64,000 nucleotides of DNA, from positions 97,610,295-97,674,294 of the forward strand of contig CM066327.1 in NCBI GenBank assembly GCA_033807775.1, in the 5' to 3' direction. The notes beneath the pieces are model-generated. The model saw only the letters and a program-made list of their open reading frames with translations, made no database searches and was not told the origin of the DNA. The position numbers and the translations under genes were made by a program. Below, piece by piece: positions 1 to 11,683 of the stretch; within the stretch, counting starts at the first letter, position 1, and every line of letters starts with the position of its first letter. Source of the stretch: Saussurea involucrata. Lineage: Eukaryota; Streptophyta; Magnoliopsida; Asterales; Asteraceae.

Positions 1-392
1 TCGAACTTCTTGATTGGTTTCTTCATCAAAGTGATTCTATCCGCTACATATTGATTTCAAATTCAATTTGATCGAGATTGTTGGGTTTTATTGTTGTAAA
101 GATCGCATTTCACTAATTTTCAAGATTATCAAGTTTTCAAGATCATTTGGTTTTATTGTTGATATAATTCTTGATTAATTCACTCATTCCTTCATTCTTG
201 AAGATTCTTTGTAATTTCTCTGATGAGTGTTCTAATTTTTTTTTTGAAAAGAAGATTTTATCAATTCATGTACTCTAATTGTTTGATAAAATGTCTGTGA
301 CAGATTTGATCTATTCTTGCATGTTCTAGATCTGTGTCGATCTTCATTTTTGATCATAATTCATAGTTGATATCTTAATTTGTCATTTCATC

Positions 393-1729
393 ATGCCTAT
401 TTATGATAAAAATGGAAATGAGTCTTATTCAAGAAGAGAAACGGCTATTTTGTATATGCCTGAGATTGTTCATTTGGAAAGCAAGATTGCAAATCTTGAA
501 GCCAAATTTGATGAAAGTGCAAAAGTTGTTGTAAATTTTGCAAAAAGATAAATCTGATCTTCTAAAGGATTTTGAAAAGGTTCAAGAGAACACAAAGTTG
601 TTAGAAAAAGAAAATGTTGATTTGAAAGAGAAAATCAATTTTGAAAGAAAGATGTTGACAGATTTTGAAAATAGAATCAAATCATGTGAAATGAAAAATT
701 GTCAACTCTTGAAACAGATATCTGATTTTGAACAAGTTCTTATACTTGAAAGAGAGAAATTTGAGAAAGAGAGAAGAGATTTTCAAACTGAGAGGAAAGG
801 TTTTGATACAAAGTTTGTTGAATTCTCTTTGAAAATTTCTGATTTGGAGAAAATTCTTGCAAAAGAAATAAAAGAGTTTGAATGCAAGAAAAATGTTTTT
901 CAAAAAGAAAAGAATGGTTTTGAGAAAAAGAAAACAGGAATGTTAAATGAGTTTTCTGTGAAAATCAATGAGTTGGAGAAAGAGTTAGAAGATGGAAGGA
1001 AAGAGATTGAAAAGAAGAAGGTAGATGGTTTTAAAGAAAAAATGCTTAAAAGATGAGTTTGAGAAGGAAAACAAGATTTTTCATTTTGAGATAAAGAAGC
1101 TTATTAAGAAAATATCTGATTTATCAACTGAAATCATGATAGAGAAGAAGTCCAAATCTGATTTGCAGTCAAGGTTTGATTTGTATGTTAAAGAGAACAT
1201 TGTTTTGGAAGAAAAGTTTAAAGAACTTGAAGTCAATTTTACTGATGTTGGATCATCTAAAAAGAATGCTTCAACTTTAATCTTTAAAAATGTTCCTCTA
1301 AAAGTATTTAAAAATTCAAAAGTTGTTGATAAATCAAATCATAATTCAAAAGATCAGATTCGTTCTTCTAATCTGTTTTATGATCCTCTTTTTGATAAAT
1401 CTGATAATTGTTCTTTTAAAAAGGTAAAAATGATTTGGAGAGTGAAAGGTTCTGCTACAATTCCAAAATCATCTAAGTTTGTTCAACATGTCAATATACA
1501 CAACCAAGCTTTTCATACCAAATCTTTTGTAAAACCTGATGTGATTTATTCTGTAAATCAATTAGTCAGGTTAGCACAAAAGAAACTTTGTTGTTCATAT
1601 TGTGGGACTGATGATTTTGTGAACAAGAATTTTATTCAGCACTGGTTTGGTTCTTATAGAATATCTACACATGCCACTGCACCTAACAGACCTGGACCCA
1701 AGTTCAAATGGGTACGAAAGTCATCTTAA
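393..1729 (+). pseudogene. gag: RE1 gag-like coiled-coil protein, two frameshifts
   Basis: Reads from ATG 393 in three frames. The first 52 codons end at 551, frame two runs about 538-1056 and frame three about 1025-1729. Both shifts fall in A-runs (near 541 and 1040). The product is a very long Lys/Glu-rich coiled coil with Leu/Phe/Ile heptads, then a basic tail with a Cys-Cys-x-x-Cys cluster near 1590-1605 and a terminal KFKWVRKSS, matching the KWVPK end of gag in RE4, RE9 and RE11. The usual N-terminal gag domain and CCHC knuckle seen in those copies are missing. It is probably the C-terminal half of a Sirevirus gag. Confidence 0.7.
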
Positions 1730-1790
1730 TATGTTTTGCAGGTTATTCATGTGTAGAGCTGAATGAATGACCCATACTGACACATGACTG
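1727..1790 (+). other. RE1 gag stop, acceptor-like CAG/GTT and protease remnant
   Basis: TAA at 1727-1729 is followed 12 bases later by TTTTGCAG|GTT (acceptor at 1741), as at the gag/pol border of RE4, RE9 and RE11. Beyond it, bases around 1770-1785 (ACACATGACTG) match the stretch that encodes RHMTG next to the protease active site in RE9. Pol similarity then stops, so the pol deletion begins about 50 bases into the protease. Confidence 0.5.
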
Positions 1791-3260
1791 AAAATAGATG
1801 CTATGCTTAACCTGACTAATTGAGTAACTTTGTTATTTTTTTCAGAAATGAATTTTTTTTTCTAATTAAGATTTTATGAGTAGTGAACTCAGAATTCTGA
1901 CTCTCTTACTCAAAATTTCTGAGTCTTGAGTTCAGAACTTCTGAGTCAATACTTCAGAAATCTGACTTAATTTTTTTTTCGAGTAAGTTTTTTCTGAGTA
2001 GTGTTCTCAGAATTCTGACTCTCTTACTCAGATGTTCTGAGTCTTGAGTTCAGAACTTCTGAGACAATACTTCAGAATTCTAACTTCCTTTTAATTCTGA
2101 TAAGGTTAGTCAGATCTTCTGAATATACCTTTCAGAATATATTCATTTCTGGAAATTACAAGTGCTTCAATTAGTTATTAAAAAATGACTTCTGTACACA
2201 TCAGTATAGAACTCGGTCTGAATGTGATTATGAATTTCTGATTCATACAGATCAATTTCTTAATTTTGAAGAATTTTTTTTTCGAAAACGTTCAATTTAC
2301 TGTGGTGTAATCGAACTGATAGTTGTAGGTGTTTTTAGTAGAAAACATTCTCAGAGAATGTGTTCAGAATCACATTTTGAGCAACCCTGCAAATGTTGGT
2401 TGAAAAATTCTGATTTTTGAGCGAGTTATGGTGATTTGAAGTTCTGAAAGTTCAAAAATCACAAAATCCAAGTTGCACGGAATTTCTTTCCAGTCGACGG
2501 AAATGCCAAACATTTTTCTAAGGCATTTTTTAAGGATAGTTTTATCAGAATTTTGAACAGGGCACTCAGATTTCTGAACAAGTTACTCATAATTCTGACT
2601 CTACTACTCAGAATTTGAAAAGTTGATTTTTTTAAATATTTTGACTTTTCTGAAGCATTTGTGATATCTAAAGAGGAATCATCGTAGATGATTACCAAAA
2701 TCTCTTGATTTTGTAGGATTATCTTGATTTGAGAGGAAGTATTGTCTCAAAATTTGATCTGATCGTTTCAAGATAAAGGTAAATTTCTAAACTTCATACT
2801 CAAATCATGTTTAAAGAAGAACACTTTGAAAATGACAAAAAATTTCAAATGTTCAAACCACTTCTATTGTTCTAAAAGATTTTTCTTACATAGAAGTTGG
2901 ATTTTAATTTTTTTTTATCTCAATCTGACTGGTTGTTTCCAAAGATAAATACTTGTGTATTATCTTTTCTATCATTTCAAGTATTCTTACACACCAGTTC
3001 AGTTTTTCTTTTAACCTTGTTATTACCATGTCTCAAATAGATTCATTTTTCGATGGTAATACACTCCTCTTGTATTCTTTACATCAATTTATCCATTAAG
3101 TTTGACTTATTCATACTTCCTGGTTCATTCAATTTCATTTTCTTGTCTTGTGGAAGTAATAAAAAAGGGCGGCTGATATAAGTGCACTCAAATTAAAAAG
3201 TGCAGGATACTTCAATGGACAACATTTAAGTGGTGAGATTTTTTTTTCTTTTCTTCCTCT
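1791..3260 (+). repeat. RE1 non-coding region with TCAGAAnTTCTGA palindromes
   Basis: No coding sequence seen. It holds a two-unit direct repeat of about 118 bases (1878-1995 and 1996 to about 2112), each unit carrying several TCAGAATTCTGA, TTCAGAACTTCTGA and similar palindromes. Looser copies continue to about 2650. The same palindrome is frequent in the RE3 LTR, linking RE1 and RE3. The remainder (2700-3260) is AT-rich with nothing recognisable. Confidence 0.6.
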
Positions 3261-3401
3261 ATGGATCCACAAGAACCTGTGGAACCTACCCATGAGGTCA
3301 TCCATGAGTATTTGAGGGGTGAGGGGTCACAAATCATAAAAGAGAGGGGGAGAATGTTCATGGGTATGAACAAACTCAAAGTGATGAGTGGTAGTGGGTA
3401 A
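3261..3401 (+). CDS. Short ORF, possible start of a lost ORF3
   Basis: An ATG after a pyrimidine tract (3241-3260) opens 46 codons, beginning MDPQEPVEPTHEV and ending at TAA 3399-3401. The acidic, Pro/Glu-rich beginning and its position downstream of the missing pol fit the start of an ORF3, as in RE2. An AGGGGGAG motif lies inside it at 3345-3352. Too short to assign; it may be chance. Confidence 0.2.
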   Translation: MDPQEPVEPTHEVIHEYLRGEGSQIIKERGRMFMGMNKLKVMSGSG

Positions 3402-5390
3402 TAGTAAGGCTAAAAACAGAATGAGTGAATGTTAACAGAGATAGAAAATTGAGATATCTCTGATGTAGCCATTTCAAGAAGGGCACCACATAAACTATTG
3501 ATTCACACTTTTTGGTGATTAATATTGAAAAAGGCAGTGAGCCCATGTCAAATCTTGATATAACCCCACTCATCCACTCATTATCTTCTTAAAAAGATGG
3601 TGTTTCATTTGATTTGGGGACGCAACATATATTCTATCTAATCTTCATTCGGAAGGTTTGGATATTGAAAAAGAAGGAAGTTTCCCCACCTTCGCTCTTC
3701 ATTCATGCACATTGAGTCCGTGGAAAATTGTTGTTTTCTCAACAGTTTACACACTTTGAGCCTATTATTCAAGCATATGTTGCTTTATTCTTTCTACACA
3801 TGCACTAACACATAGAAAATATGTTTTCTGTCATAACTTTTATAGAGTTGCTTTAAGCTACTCAATGATTAGAAGGAAGTCATGGAGAGTGAAAATCACT
3901 CAAGCTCTTTAATTCGATATATCTGTTGTATCTAGTGTCTTTGTGCTACAAATAGGCCAAGCTTTTCTTCAAAGGCTTGAAAACAAGATCATTTGTTGAT
4001 TTTGGGTTACACTTATATGAATTGACGGCTTATTCAAATTCTGGAAGATTTCTCTAAAAGTTAGATTGGTACATTGCAAATCCGTTTCATTATCATTTTG
4101 ATGATCATGGTCATGATAATAAAAAAGGGGGGGGGTGAAGAAAATAGAAACTGATTTGTACATAAACTACAAAAGAGAGAAATGTCATTTCAAGGGGGAG
4201 CAAAGAAAAAGAAAATTTTCAACAGAAATCAGTTTGGAAATCGTTGCTGCTGTTTTTTTTTAACAGAAATCTGTTTGGATATCGTTGCTGCTGTTTCATG
4301 CTGTTTGGAGTTGTTTGGTACGGTTTGGTGCTGATTGGAGCTGTCCAAAACAGCAGATTTGGGTTTACTGTAAAAAAAGTTTGATGTTGTCAAAAAGAAG
4401 ATGTTTGCTGTCAGTTTCGATCATAACAGAAAGTTTGTTAACTTTCGGCTCAAACAGAAAAGTGCAGCACACTTCAGAAAGTTGCGCAGTATGGAAGAAA
4501 ATTGGAGATAATTCGATCATAAGCTGTCCAGAAAATTGTTTGATATCGAGATTAAACAAAATCTGAAGTGTTTTTTAAAAGATAGTGTGTTGGACAGAAG
4601 ATTCCTCAGAAGTTAAGTGTTTGTGTTCAGATTTCTGAACATGTATATTCAGAATTCTGATTAAACCATTCAGAAGTTAACTCATGCTTAATCAGAATTG
4701 ATTTGTGGCAATTCAGAATCATGCCGAGTTCATTCAGACTTTCAGAGCTTATTCAAAAGTATTTTCAAAGTTGTTTCAGAGTTCTGACTAAGTGCATTCA
4801 GAAAATGATCTTATATATTCAGAGTTCTGATCATGTGTAATCAGATTTACACTTGGTCTCTCAGAAGAATCATCTATATTCAGAAGTTATACTTAGCCTA
4901 TTTCAGAGCAAAGTCGATTTTTCAGAATTATTTGACAGCTTTGCGCACCTGTTGTATTTTCATCAGAACTCCCTCCTCGAAGCTCCAAATTTGACAAGTC
5001 CAGATGCGTTGGTTTCCTAAGACACATATGAACAGTTTTCATGTTTTGAGTTTGATCTGAATAGGTGTGCTTAATGGTCAGAATCTGTGTTAAAGTCAGA
5101 GGACACTTGCTGGACAGAAAGCTGTGTTTTTCATGCAATATCTCCCAACTTTCAGAAAGGTGTTCTATCTTCTATTTTTGTGGATACAAGCTGAGTTATT
5201 GAAGTGTGTTGAGAAACTTCCTCCTCTGATCTTAATGGAATAAGCTCTTGAGCTTAATGGTCATTCAACTCGAATTTCAAGGACGGATTCTTTGTTACAA
5301 ACTAAGGTACTTTCAGTCGAGCTTATTGCACAATGGATCCGAGTTTAAAGTTGAAACTTGTGAAGAATAAGAGCAAATTTTGAGGGGGAG
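3402..5390 (+). other. RE1 3' non-coding region
   Basis: No convincing reading frame on either strand. Visible structure: polypurine-like runs at 4123-4135 and 4191-4200, a local 41-base direct repeat (4221-4261 and 4262-4296), and TCAG...CTGA palindrome variants between about 4600 and 4930. Any ORF3 once here has decayed beyond recognition. Confidence 0.45.
4221..4296 (+). repeat. Two-copy 41-bp tandem repeat
   Basis: AACAGAAATC(A/T)GTTTGGA(A/T)ATCG with a GCTGCTGTT tail occurs at 4221 and again at 4262. The second copy runs into further TGTTTGG-like repeats. Confidence 0.75.
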
Positions 5391-5497
5391 CTTGGATAGA
5401 TTTGCAAGGCGTGAAGATGTGCAACACTAAAGTTTTCAAAGAAATCAAGGGGGAGATCATTTGAAGATGCTTTCTTTATAAAACATTAGGGGGAGAT
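5391..5497 (+). promoter_or_regulatory. RE1 multiple polypurine motifs and 3' PPT
   Basis: TGAGGGGGAG at 5391-5400, CAAGGGGGAG at 5446-5455 and TTAGGGGGAGAT ending at 5497, directly before the LTR's TGTT. The last is the plus-strand priming tract for reverse transcription; the others repeat it upstream, a known Sirevirus trait. The bases before the last tract (GATGCTTTCTTTATAAAACA) also occur beside the RE5 PPT in reverse complement. Confidence 0.8.
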
Positions 5498-5836
5498 TGT
5501 TGGGTCTAGAAAGCCCCAATTATATAGAAAGTTTTATAAAGTCCATGTAAATTCAAGAAAAGTCAAATGTGTTGTAATTCGCTTTGTAAGTCTTTTGGGC
5601 TTTGGAAGATTAATGGGAGTTAAATGGGCTTGGGCCCATGTCATGTAATTAGACACTATAAATAAGTGTCTTGGGCTTCATTTGTAATAAGAGACTTTGA
5701 TAGACAAATTCATTGAGAGAGAATTTAGAGATATTCATTGTAACGTCTTGTAATTCACAGATTGTTAATAAATCATATGATCAATTGCTATGAATACGAT
5801 CTTGAATGTTCATTCTATATTGAATCTTGATTATCA
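5498..5836 (+). repeat. RE1 3' LTR
   Basis: Starts TGTTGGGTCTAG immediately after the polypurine tract. A TATA-like CACTATAAATAAG lies near 5655. I place the end at GATTATCA (5836); an alternative is 5850. After it the sequence encodes a DPNGKD RT segment of RE2. About 340 bases. No second copy is in the window. Confidence 0.7.
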
Positions 5837-5850
5837 GTGACGATTTTTCA

Positions 5851-6517
5851 CGCCGATCCTAACGGAAAGGATGTGAACACTAAACTGTATCGGGAATGAT
5901 TGGTTCTTTGATGTACTTAACCGCAAGTAGACCGGACATCATGTTTTCAACTTTCCTATGCACCCGGTTTCAGTCAAAACCGAAAGAGTCTCATTTAATT
6001 GCTGTCAAGCGAATTTTTCGTTATTTACGTGGTACTGCTGATCTTGGACTGTGGTACCCGAAAGAGACATGTTTTAAACTGTCCGCTTATTCTGATGCGG
6101 ACCACACGGGCAGCATGATGGATCGGAAGAGCACATCGGGGCATGTGCAGTTCTTGGGCGATAGCTTGGTGAGTTGGGCAATCAAGAAGCAGCAGTGCGT
6201 CTCTACGTCGACTGCTGTTCTCAAGTGATTTGGATGCGGACCTAACTCAAGGACTACGGATTTACATACGTAAAGGTGCCATCTACTATGACTCGAAGAG
6301 CGCAATTGCCATATCCAGCAATCCGGTCCAGCATACTAAGCCAAAGCACATAGACGTTCGGTATCATTTCATCAAGGATCACGTTGAAAGAGGTACAGTC
6401 GAACTCTACTTTGTAAATACTTAGCATCAGTTAGCAGACCTTTTAACAAAACCCTTGGACGAAAAACGTTTTAATACTCTAGTATCCAAGTTAGGCATGC
6501 TAAATCTGAAGACTTGA
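5851..6517 (+). pseudogene. pol: RE2 pol: end of RT plus RNase H
   Basis: Encodes the copia segment DPNGKDVNTKLY, then [29 protein letters not shown], the RNase H strand SAYSDADHTG, MDRKSTSG, YYDSKSAIAISSNPVQH, KHIDVRYHFIKDHVE and the end HQLADLLTKPLDEKRF...LGMLNLKT, stop 6515-6517. Defects: a one-base loss at 5890 (CGGGAATG), a deletion in the RNase H after VSTSTA (about 6212) removing the AEAEY to SCC segment, and a TAG at 6422. RNase H removes the RNA strand during reverse transcription; this copy cannot. Confidence 0.9.
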
Positions 6518-6820
6518 TCTGTTTGTGTGCCCGTTACAAGTTCCATACATCTACGAGAAACTGTCTACTCATCATCCGGTGTTCACTCCCGATGCTTGAG
6601 CATACACTTTCTCGTGCATGTATTCTACTTGTATCAGTTACACAGTTAGATTGAGTCTCTGTATTTCTTATGTAGATTTCGTTTGTTTACTTTCTTTCCA
6701 CCTGTGTTTCTTTTATTTAATATTGTCGTCTAATTTATTTGGTTGTTATATCTGTGCTTTCACAAGTGTTCATGTGTTCAGGGGCAGCATGACCGGCTAT
6801 CAGGTAAGTTATTCTATTGT
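6518..6820 (+). other. RE2 spacer downstream of pol
   Basis: No gene seen. CAG/GTAAGT at 6801-6809 is a full match to the plant 5' splice-site consensus and lies just before the polypurine array. It could be the donor for a spliced ORF3 message (acceptor candidate TTCTTACAG at 25949), but this is inference. Confidence 0.3.
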
Positions 6821-7082
6821 TGAGGGGGAGTGTCACACACGTTTTTTTTAACTGCCAGAAAAGTTTTTTGTGTGTGTGGACATTCCCGAGTGCACTTCAC
6901 ATCACACTCCGTGCACATTTTGAGGGGGAGCACTACCATTAGTGTTCATCATTTGAGGGGGAGCGTCACACATTTTTCTTAAAAAGGTATAAAAGTTTTT
7001 TTTGTGTTGACGCCTTCCAAAGCACTCACATTCCTGTTCCGAGGGGGAGCAAGGAAATTCCTATGCCAAGGTCGAGGGGGAG
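6821..7082 (+). repeat. RE2 array of five GAGGGGGAG motifs
   Basis: Polypurine motifs at 6821-6830, 6921-6930, 6954-6963, 7041-7050 and 7074-7082. The first and third head imperfect repeats of about 90-100 bases sharing GTCACACA, a T-run, AAAAGTTTTTT(T)GTG and a GAC core. The array lies between pol and ORF3, more than 3 kb of native sequence from the true 3' PPT. Confidence 0.85.
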
Positions 7083-7140
7083 CGGGAAAATTTCCTAAGA
7101 AGGGTTCAATTTTTCCAAAATTTTTGGGTTTTTGTGCATT

Positions 7141-7205
7141 TACCCGGTAAGTTACCGGGTACACTTACCGGACCAGGTAAGATACCGGTTCTCTCACCCG
7201 GTAAG
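7141..7205 (+). repeat. RE2 CCGGTAA palindromes upstream of ORF3 promoter
   Basis: TTACCCGGTAAGTTACCGGG and three further CCGGTAA/TTACCGG copies in 65 bases, just before the RE3 insertion point. Removing RE3 puts this cluster within about 10 bases of the TATA box at 25043. Confidence 0.7.
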
Positions 7206-7209
7206 TGTC

Positions 7210-7630
7210 TGTTAGATCTAGAGTTTTGTCAAAAACACAAGTGTTGAAATCTGAAGTGAAGACTTAGAGTTCTGAGTAGGAGACTCAGAACTTCTGATTA
7301 GAGAAGTCTCGAAAAGATTACTAAGTGTGAAAGTCTGAATAGAAGGTTCAGAGTTCTGAGTAGGAGACTCAGAACTTCTGATGATGAAGATGAAAGTGTC
7401 AGTGCTTGAAGTAAGTTCTGAAGTGCTTGATCAGAAGAATGTTCAGAAGTTCTGAACATGTTGTTCAGAACTTAAGTCAGGATATTTTCCTTTGTATTCT
7501 GTTAACTAAATAGGACACGTGTATTAGTTCTATTGGTTTAACTTGTATATGTACTGTAGCTTTAGTCTTTCCTTACAGTGTATATAGATGTTAGCAACTG
7601 TAAGCTAACTAACATTTACGTATAACTTTG
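7210..7630 (+). repeat. RE3 5' LTR, left part
   Basis: Matches 24467 onwards of the 3' LTR. Contains repeated TCAGAACTTCTGA palindromes, GACACGTGTAT (an ACGT-core element) and a TATA-like GTGTATATAG near 7580. It stops at CTTTG (7626-7630), where RE4 begins with TGTTGG; CTTTG is the presumed 5-base target of RE4. Confidence 0.9.
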
Positions 7631-8574
7631 TGTTGGACCCGAAGGGCTATACAAGTTTGTAGAAGAGGGGGGGTTGAATACAAACACACGTTTTTACTTT
7701 TTTAAATTGTTTATTGATAAATCAAGACAATTTACAACTTGTTGCGGAACAAGATTAAGGATAAACCTAATCTAAAAAAGTCTTGAGAAACACTAAGTTT
7801 CTTGCACTAGAAAGAGTTAAAGAAATTACGAATAATAACTTAACAATAAGAAATAAGAAGATGGTCCGAGCACACTTCAAAACTGAAGTAAGGTTCTTCT
7901 TATATACTGCATGCATTTAATGCATGGCAGTATGGCTTTACACGTGGCAGCAGCTGAGTGGTTGCATGTCATTGACCTTTGTAGACAACCTTAGTAGCCG
8001 CATGGTGCACAGTGTAGAATCAGAGTTGTTGTACGATTACAGACAAAAGGGATGTCCGTTATGACAGTTCATATGGAGACGTGCAAGGGAGGTAAGACAA
8101 TAGTAACATACAGGGAGACTTCATGATCAGCTTTCGTTGAGTCAGATCTTTATCAGCGAATGATAAAGTTCAGCGATTGCTGAATTCTTCTACTTGATAC
8201 TTCACATTGAATGGACAGGTCTTGCTTCGCTGATATCCACATCAGTTCATGAGTAGACTTGTCGCTGGTTCTTGAGCTTGATCTTCGACTTCAGCGTAGA
8301 ACTTTGGTTGACGTGAAACCTGTCTTCAGGGATCATAAGTAAACAACTAACTTGTCAGCGATCATCTCATATACTGAACAGGCTCAGAGCTATATGATGA
8401 TGAACAATGTTCGCTGAATATCTAATCTAAAGAGTGAGAGTTCCTATCAGCGGTACTGTAAAGTCTTAGTACTTATCAGCGACAGTGAAACTCTGATACA
8501 TATTGTTTACTTACAACTTTCACTAAGTGTTTAAGAGAGGGTCATTATCAAATCACTGAGGGTTTGGATCAACA
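7631..8574 (-). repeat. RE4 3' LTR
   Basis: 944 bases, on the minus strand TGTTGATCC...GGGTCCAACA. It has the TATA box seen in RE9 and RE11 (TTATATA at 7900-7906 on the plus strand), and many TCAGCG/CGCTGA motifs. The C-run near its end reads as seven G at 7668-7674 on the plus strand, against 20 C in RE11. Confidence 0.9.
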
Positions 8575-8586
8575 ATCTCCCCCTAT
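8575..8586 (-). promoter_or_regulatory. RE4 3' polypurine tract
   Basis: Minus strand ATAGGGGGAGAT directly before the LTR TGTT. The 300 bases between it and the end of ORF3 (8587-8887) hold no gene. Confidence 0.85.
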
Positions 8587-8887
8587 TTGATTATGACATA
8601 GCAACAGAGAAAATTGCTATTTTATGAAAACATAAGGATAAAAAGAACTCATAAAATATTTGTCCCTTTTACTATTTTCTTGGATCTTTTCAGTACTGAT
8701 GGAGTAAAGTACATTCGCTGAAAATTTTCTTTAAACTTCGTAAAGATTACATAGGGAAGTGGAAAAATTACAAGTACAACAAATAAAATTACAAATACAA
8801 AAGATGTAGATAGATAAGGATAGAAAGAATTACAAGGCGATCCTATCCGTCAAAAGGTTCTTCCTTGATGAGAAGTTCATCGAGGGT

Positions 8888-10040
8888 CTATGATGTGGGA
8901 ATCATCCAGTCAGGGACATTTACTCCTTGATTCTTTTTGTTCAGGGCTTCTTCAAAAATCAAGGGCTTCAGGTGTCTAGATTTAATGTCGCGTCTCACTT
9001 CACACCAGTATATGAGATATCTGAGTTGTTCGATGGGAGTGATTGGAAGCTCGGAGATGCGTTGAAAGTGATGATTTCCTTGGTAGTCTCCAGGTGGTAG
9101 GGAGGTGTCAAGCGCTGAGAGATCAGCATCAAGGCCAAGAACTTCAGCACGAGAGAAACCAATACCTGTTTCATTACGTATAAGAGGACCCGAGTTTGAG
9201 ACTTTCTTTTCCTTTGCAGAGACTCTTCTTTGTTGAGGAGGAAGAAGAGTGGAAGGAGGAATATCCACAGCAGAAGAAACCAAGTCGATCTGAGTATTTA
9301 AAATTTTCTCGACATGGCTTTTGAACTTTGAGCGCGATCCCTGAATGGCAAATTTCACTTCCAACCATTCAGAGAAACCAAACTTCTCTAAAGTAGTAGC
9401 ATAGAAGATTTGCTTGGTTTTGTCTTCTCTGAATATATCAATTTCAACAACAGGAACGTCAACGAACAGTCTTCCTCTGATGTTTACTTTGATGATTTTG
9501 GATGGTCGAGATCGATAATTCAGCATTTCTTTACACCATTTCAAAGTCGTATCAGATACTTTCATCTTTTCTCCAACGATCCTTTTGGCATCATCCCATT
9601 GCTGACGTTGGACATCAATGGGAGTTCTTTTCAGCGTGGGGTCTTTCACCGATTGTTGGACAAGCTGGATGGTGAGTTCTCTGTCTTTTTCTTCAGATTC
9701 CCTTCTTTCAGCGATTAACCTTTCAGCTCTGAGGTGATCTTGGTATTCCTTTTGTGAAAGTCTGAACTTTGGAGGAATAGAAGGGAGTTGATCACGCTTC
9801 AGGATGATTCGCTAATCTTCGAATCTCTTGATCATTGCATCTCTCTTTTCTTGATCCTCTTCACTCAGCTTTTGAGGAGCCAAGGAAGGTCTGTTTTGGT
9901 GTGAGAGCAGTTGTTCTTCAGGTTCATCAGTCTCAGTGGTTAAATCCAAGACTGGGATTATTTCTTCAGCTCTTGCGGCTGGGATTATCCCCGGTGTAGT
10001 CGAAGGAGCTTCAGCGGGATCCTCAAACAGGTGAGAGGAC
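8888..10040 (-). pseudogene. RE4 ORF3 exon 2 (C-terminal part)
   Basis: Begins at 10040 after an AG acceptor with SSHLFEDPAEAP, in phase with exon 1. Contains NRPSLAPQKLSEED, a charged helical stretch with many Glu/Lys/Arg, TPIDVQRQQWDDA, a basic patch, VPVVEIDIFRED, SEWLEVKFAIQ, RNETGIGFSRAEVLG, ISELPITPIEQLRYLIYW and ends VPDWMIPTS, TGA at 8888-8890. One early stop (near 9813) interrupts it; the last 253 codons are open. No membrane segment or signal peptide. Function unknown; see the ORF3 findings. Confidence 0.7.
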
Positions 10041-10197
10041 TAGCTGAAACACAGCGATCGTTTAAGTAGCAGAGTTAGGGAAGAAAGAGATAGAGAAAAG
10101 AATGTGGTTAAGTGTATAGAGGTTTTATGGATAGAAGGATTGAGATTGAGAAGAGATAGATGAGGGATGCAGTGTAAGGGAATAGGAGGTAGTGTAC
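10041..10197 (-). other. RE4 ORF3 second intron (157 bp)
   Basis: Minus strand: exon ends PVCQ at CAG, intron begins GTACACTACC and ends TTTCAGCTAG. Using CTAG as the acceptor keeps the reading frame (phase 0) into SSHLFEDP. The same borders appear at 43868-44025 (RE9) and 63633-63782 (RE11), while unspliced translation meets a stop in all three. Confidence 0.7.
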
Positions 10198-10533
10198 CTG
10201 ACAAACTGGCTTTTGAAGCAATATCATCAGATTGTCTTCTGCAGCAAGGCCTTTGTTTTTGCCTTTGTCAGCTTCAGACGCTAGAGGCTTTTTCTTGGTC
10301 CGCTCCCCTGAAGGTTCATTTATCAAGATCCCTTTGAGAGATGTAGTCTTCTAAACAGGCTTGACGATAAAGGAGTCATCATCATCATCATCATTCTTTG
10401 AAGAGGAAGATGGTTCATCATCAGAGATGTCGACAGCTTCATCGTCTTCATCTTCGTCTTCATCAGATTCAACTTCTTCAGCGTAGGGTGAGGTTACATC
10501 AGCAGCAGCTTCAATGTTCTGCTCTTCGAGTTG

Positions 10534-10715
10534 CTCCCCCTCAGATACAGAGGAAGGTTTCTCGGTTCCCTCTGGGTTTTCAACTCCCCGAGGTTTTGAA
10601 GAAGTAGCATCAGCTTCAGTCTCAATACCCTCTCACTCAGCATGGGGAAGGTCTTCTTAATTTTTCTTCTCCCCCTCATCATTATGGGGAGGTCTTCTTT
10701 AGGCTTCTCCCCCTC
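10534..10715 (-). repeat. Three GAGGGGGAG motifs inside RE4 ORF3
   Basis: Minus-strand GAGGGGGAG at 10534-10542, 10669-10677 and 10707-10715, encoding Glu-Gly-Glu. The same three positions are kept in RE9 and RE11. Confidence 0.8.
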
Positions 10716-11683
10716 TTCCACATCATGGTTGGGGGAGGTAACGGACTTTTCAGCAGCAGCAGCAATAGGATTACTGTCTTCTTTGTCAGTAATTCTTATG
10801 CAGTTTTCAATCGCTGCTACTCTGTCTTCTAGGCCAGTAATAGTAGGACTGATCTTTTTGAGATCGTCTCGATCGGCCTGAGTGAAATGAGAAGTTGGGG
10901 TGTTCAGGCGATCGAGCACTTTCTAAACAATCTCTTTGACTGTAGAGACTTCAGTCTTGATCGTGGAAACTTCACTCTTAAGAGAACCAACCTCTGTCTT
11001 CAATGATGTGACTTCATTGGACAGAGAGGTGAAGTTTGTTGAGAGAGTGGTTGTGGCGGTTGAGTTTTCAGCAAGGGTGGTAGCAAATTTAGCAATGCTA
11101 CCATCCACCTTCTCCAGATCAACTTTGGAGGCTTTCTTTTCGACCTCAGTGGTCAAAGTATTCAAGTTATCTCCAGCGTTTGTAATCGCTGAAGAGTTGG
11201 CAGTTAGAGTTTTGTTGAAAGACTCCATCTTTGTTTCCAGGGCCGCCAGGGAGGTGTTGATATCCCCCAAATTAGGACCTGAAAAAGTTATAAACTTATG
11301 AACAGAGGAAAGCTCAGAAGTTTGGGGTTGAGAGAGAGAAGTGTGTGGGATTTTATGTATACCTGCAGGCGGGTTGGCGAAGTTGTCGAAACCTCGATGT
11401 CCTGAAAAAGTTTCGTAGTCGTCTTCAACATTTCCTAGACGACTGGAAGTACCTGCAAGTCCTGTGGTGTGTGCTATCATCCTCTGAAAATGTTCAGCAG
11501 TAGTGTTGCTGAGGATTACGGTTGTTGAGGAGACTAGGGGAATAGATTGAGTGACCAAAGAAGATGTGAGAGGAATGGAGGATGAGAATGATGGTTGGGT
11601 GCGGGGTTCAGCGTTGGATCCGCTGAGAATTGCTTCAGTCTGTAGAGAGGCTGAATGAGGTGGGTTCATTTCCAAGTTTATAA

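Larger units (their letters stand above)
1..5850 (+). mobile_element. RE1: Sirevirus-like Ty1/copia remnant, pol deleted
   Basis: A plus-strand remnant: a broken coiled-coil gag (393-1729), a few bases of protease, then about 3.7 kb without a long reading frame but with AGGGGGAG motifs, ending in a polypurine tract and 3' LTR. Integrase, RT and RNase H are absent. The 5' LTR and start lie left of the window. The first 392 bases are T-rich with no recognisable gag N-terminus or primer site. The LTR runs into RT/RNase H code of RE2, so RE1 is inserted in RE2. The right boundary is uncertain by about 15 bases. Confidence 0.75.

Noticed and set aside
3376..3573. Minus-strand frame of 65 codons in RE1
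   Set aside because: No similarity to any retroelement protein, no conserved context; one of many short AT-rich frames.
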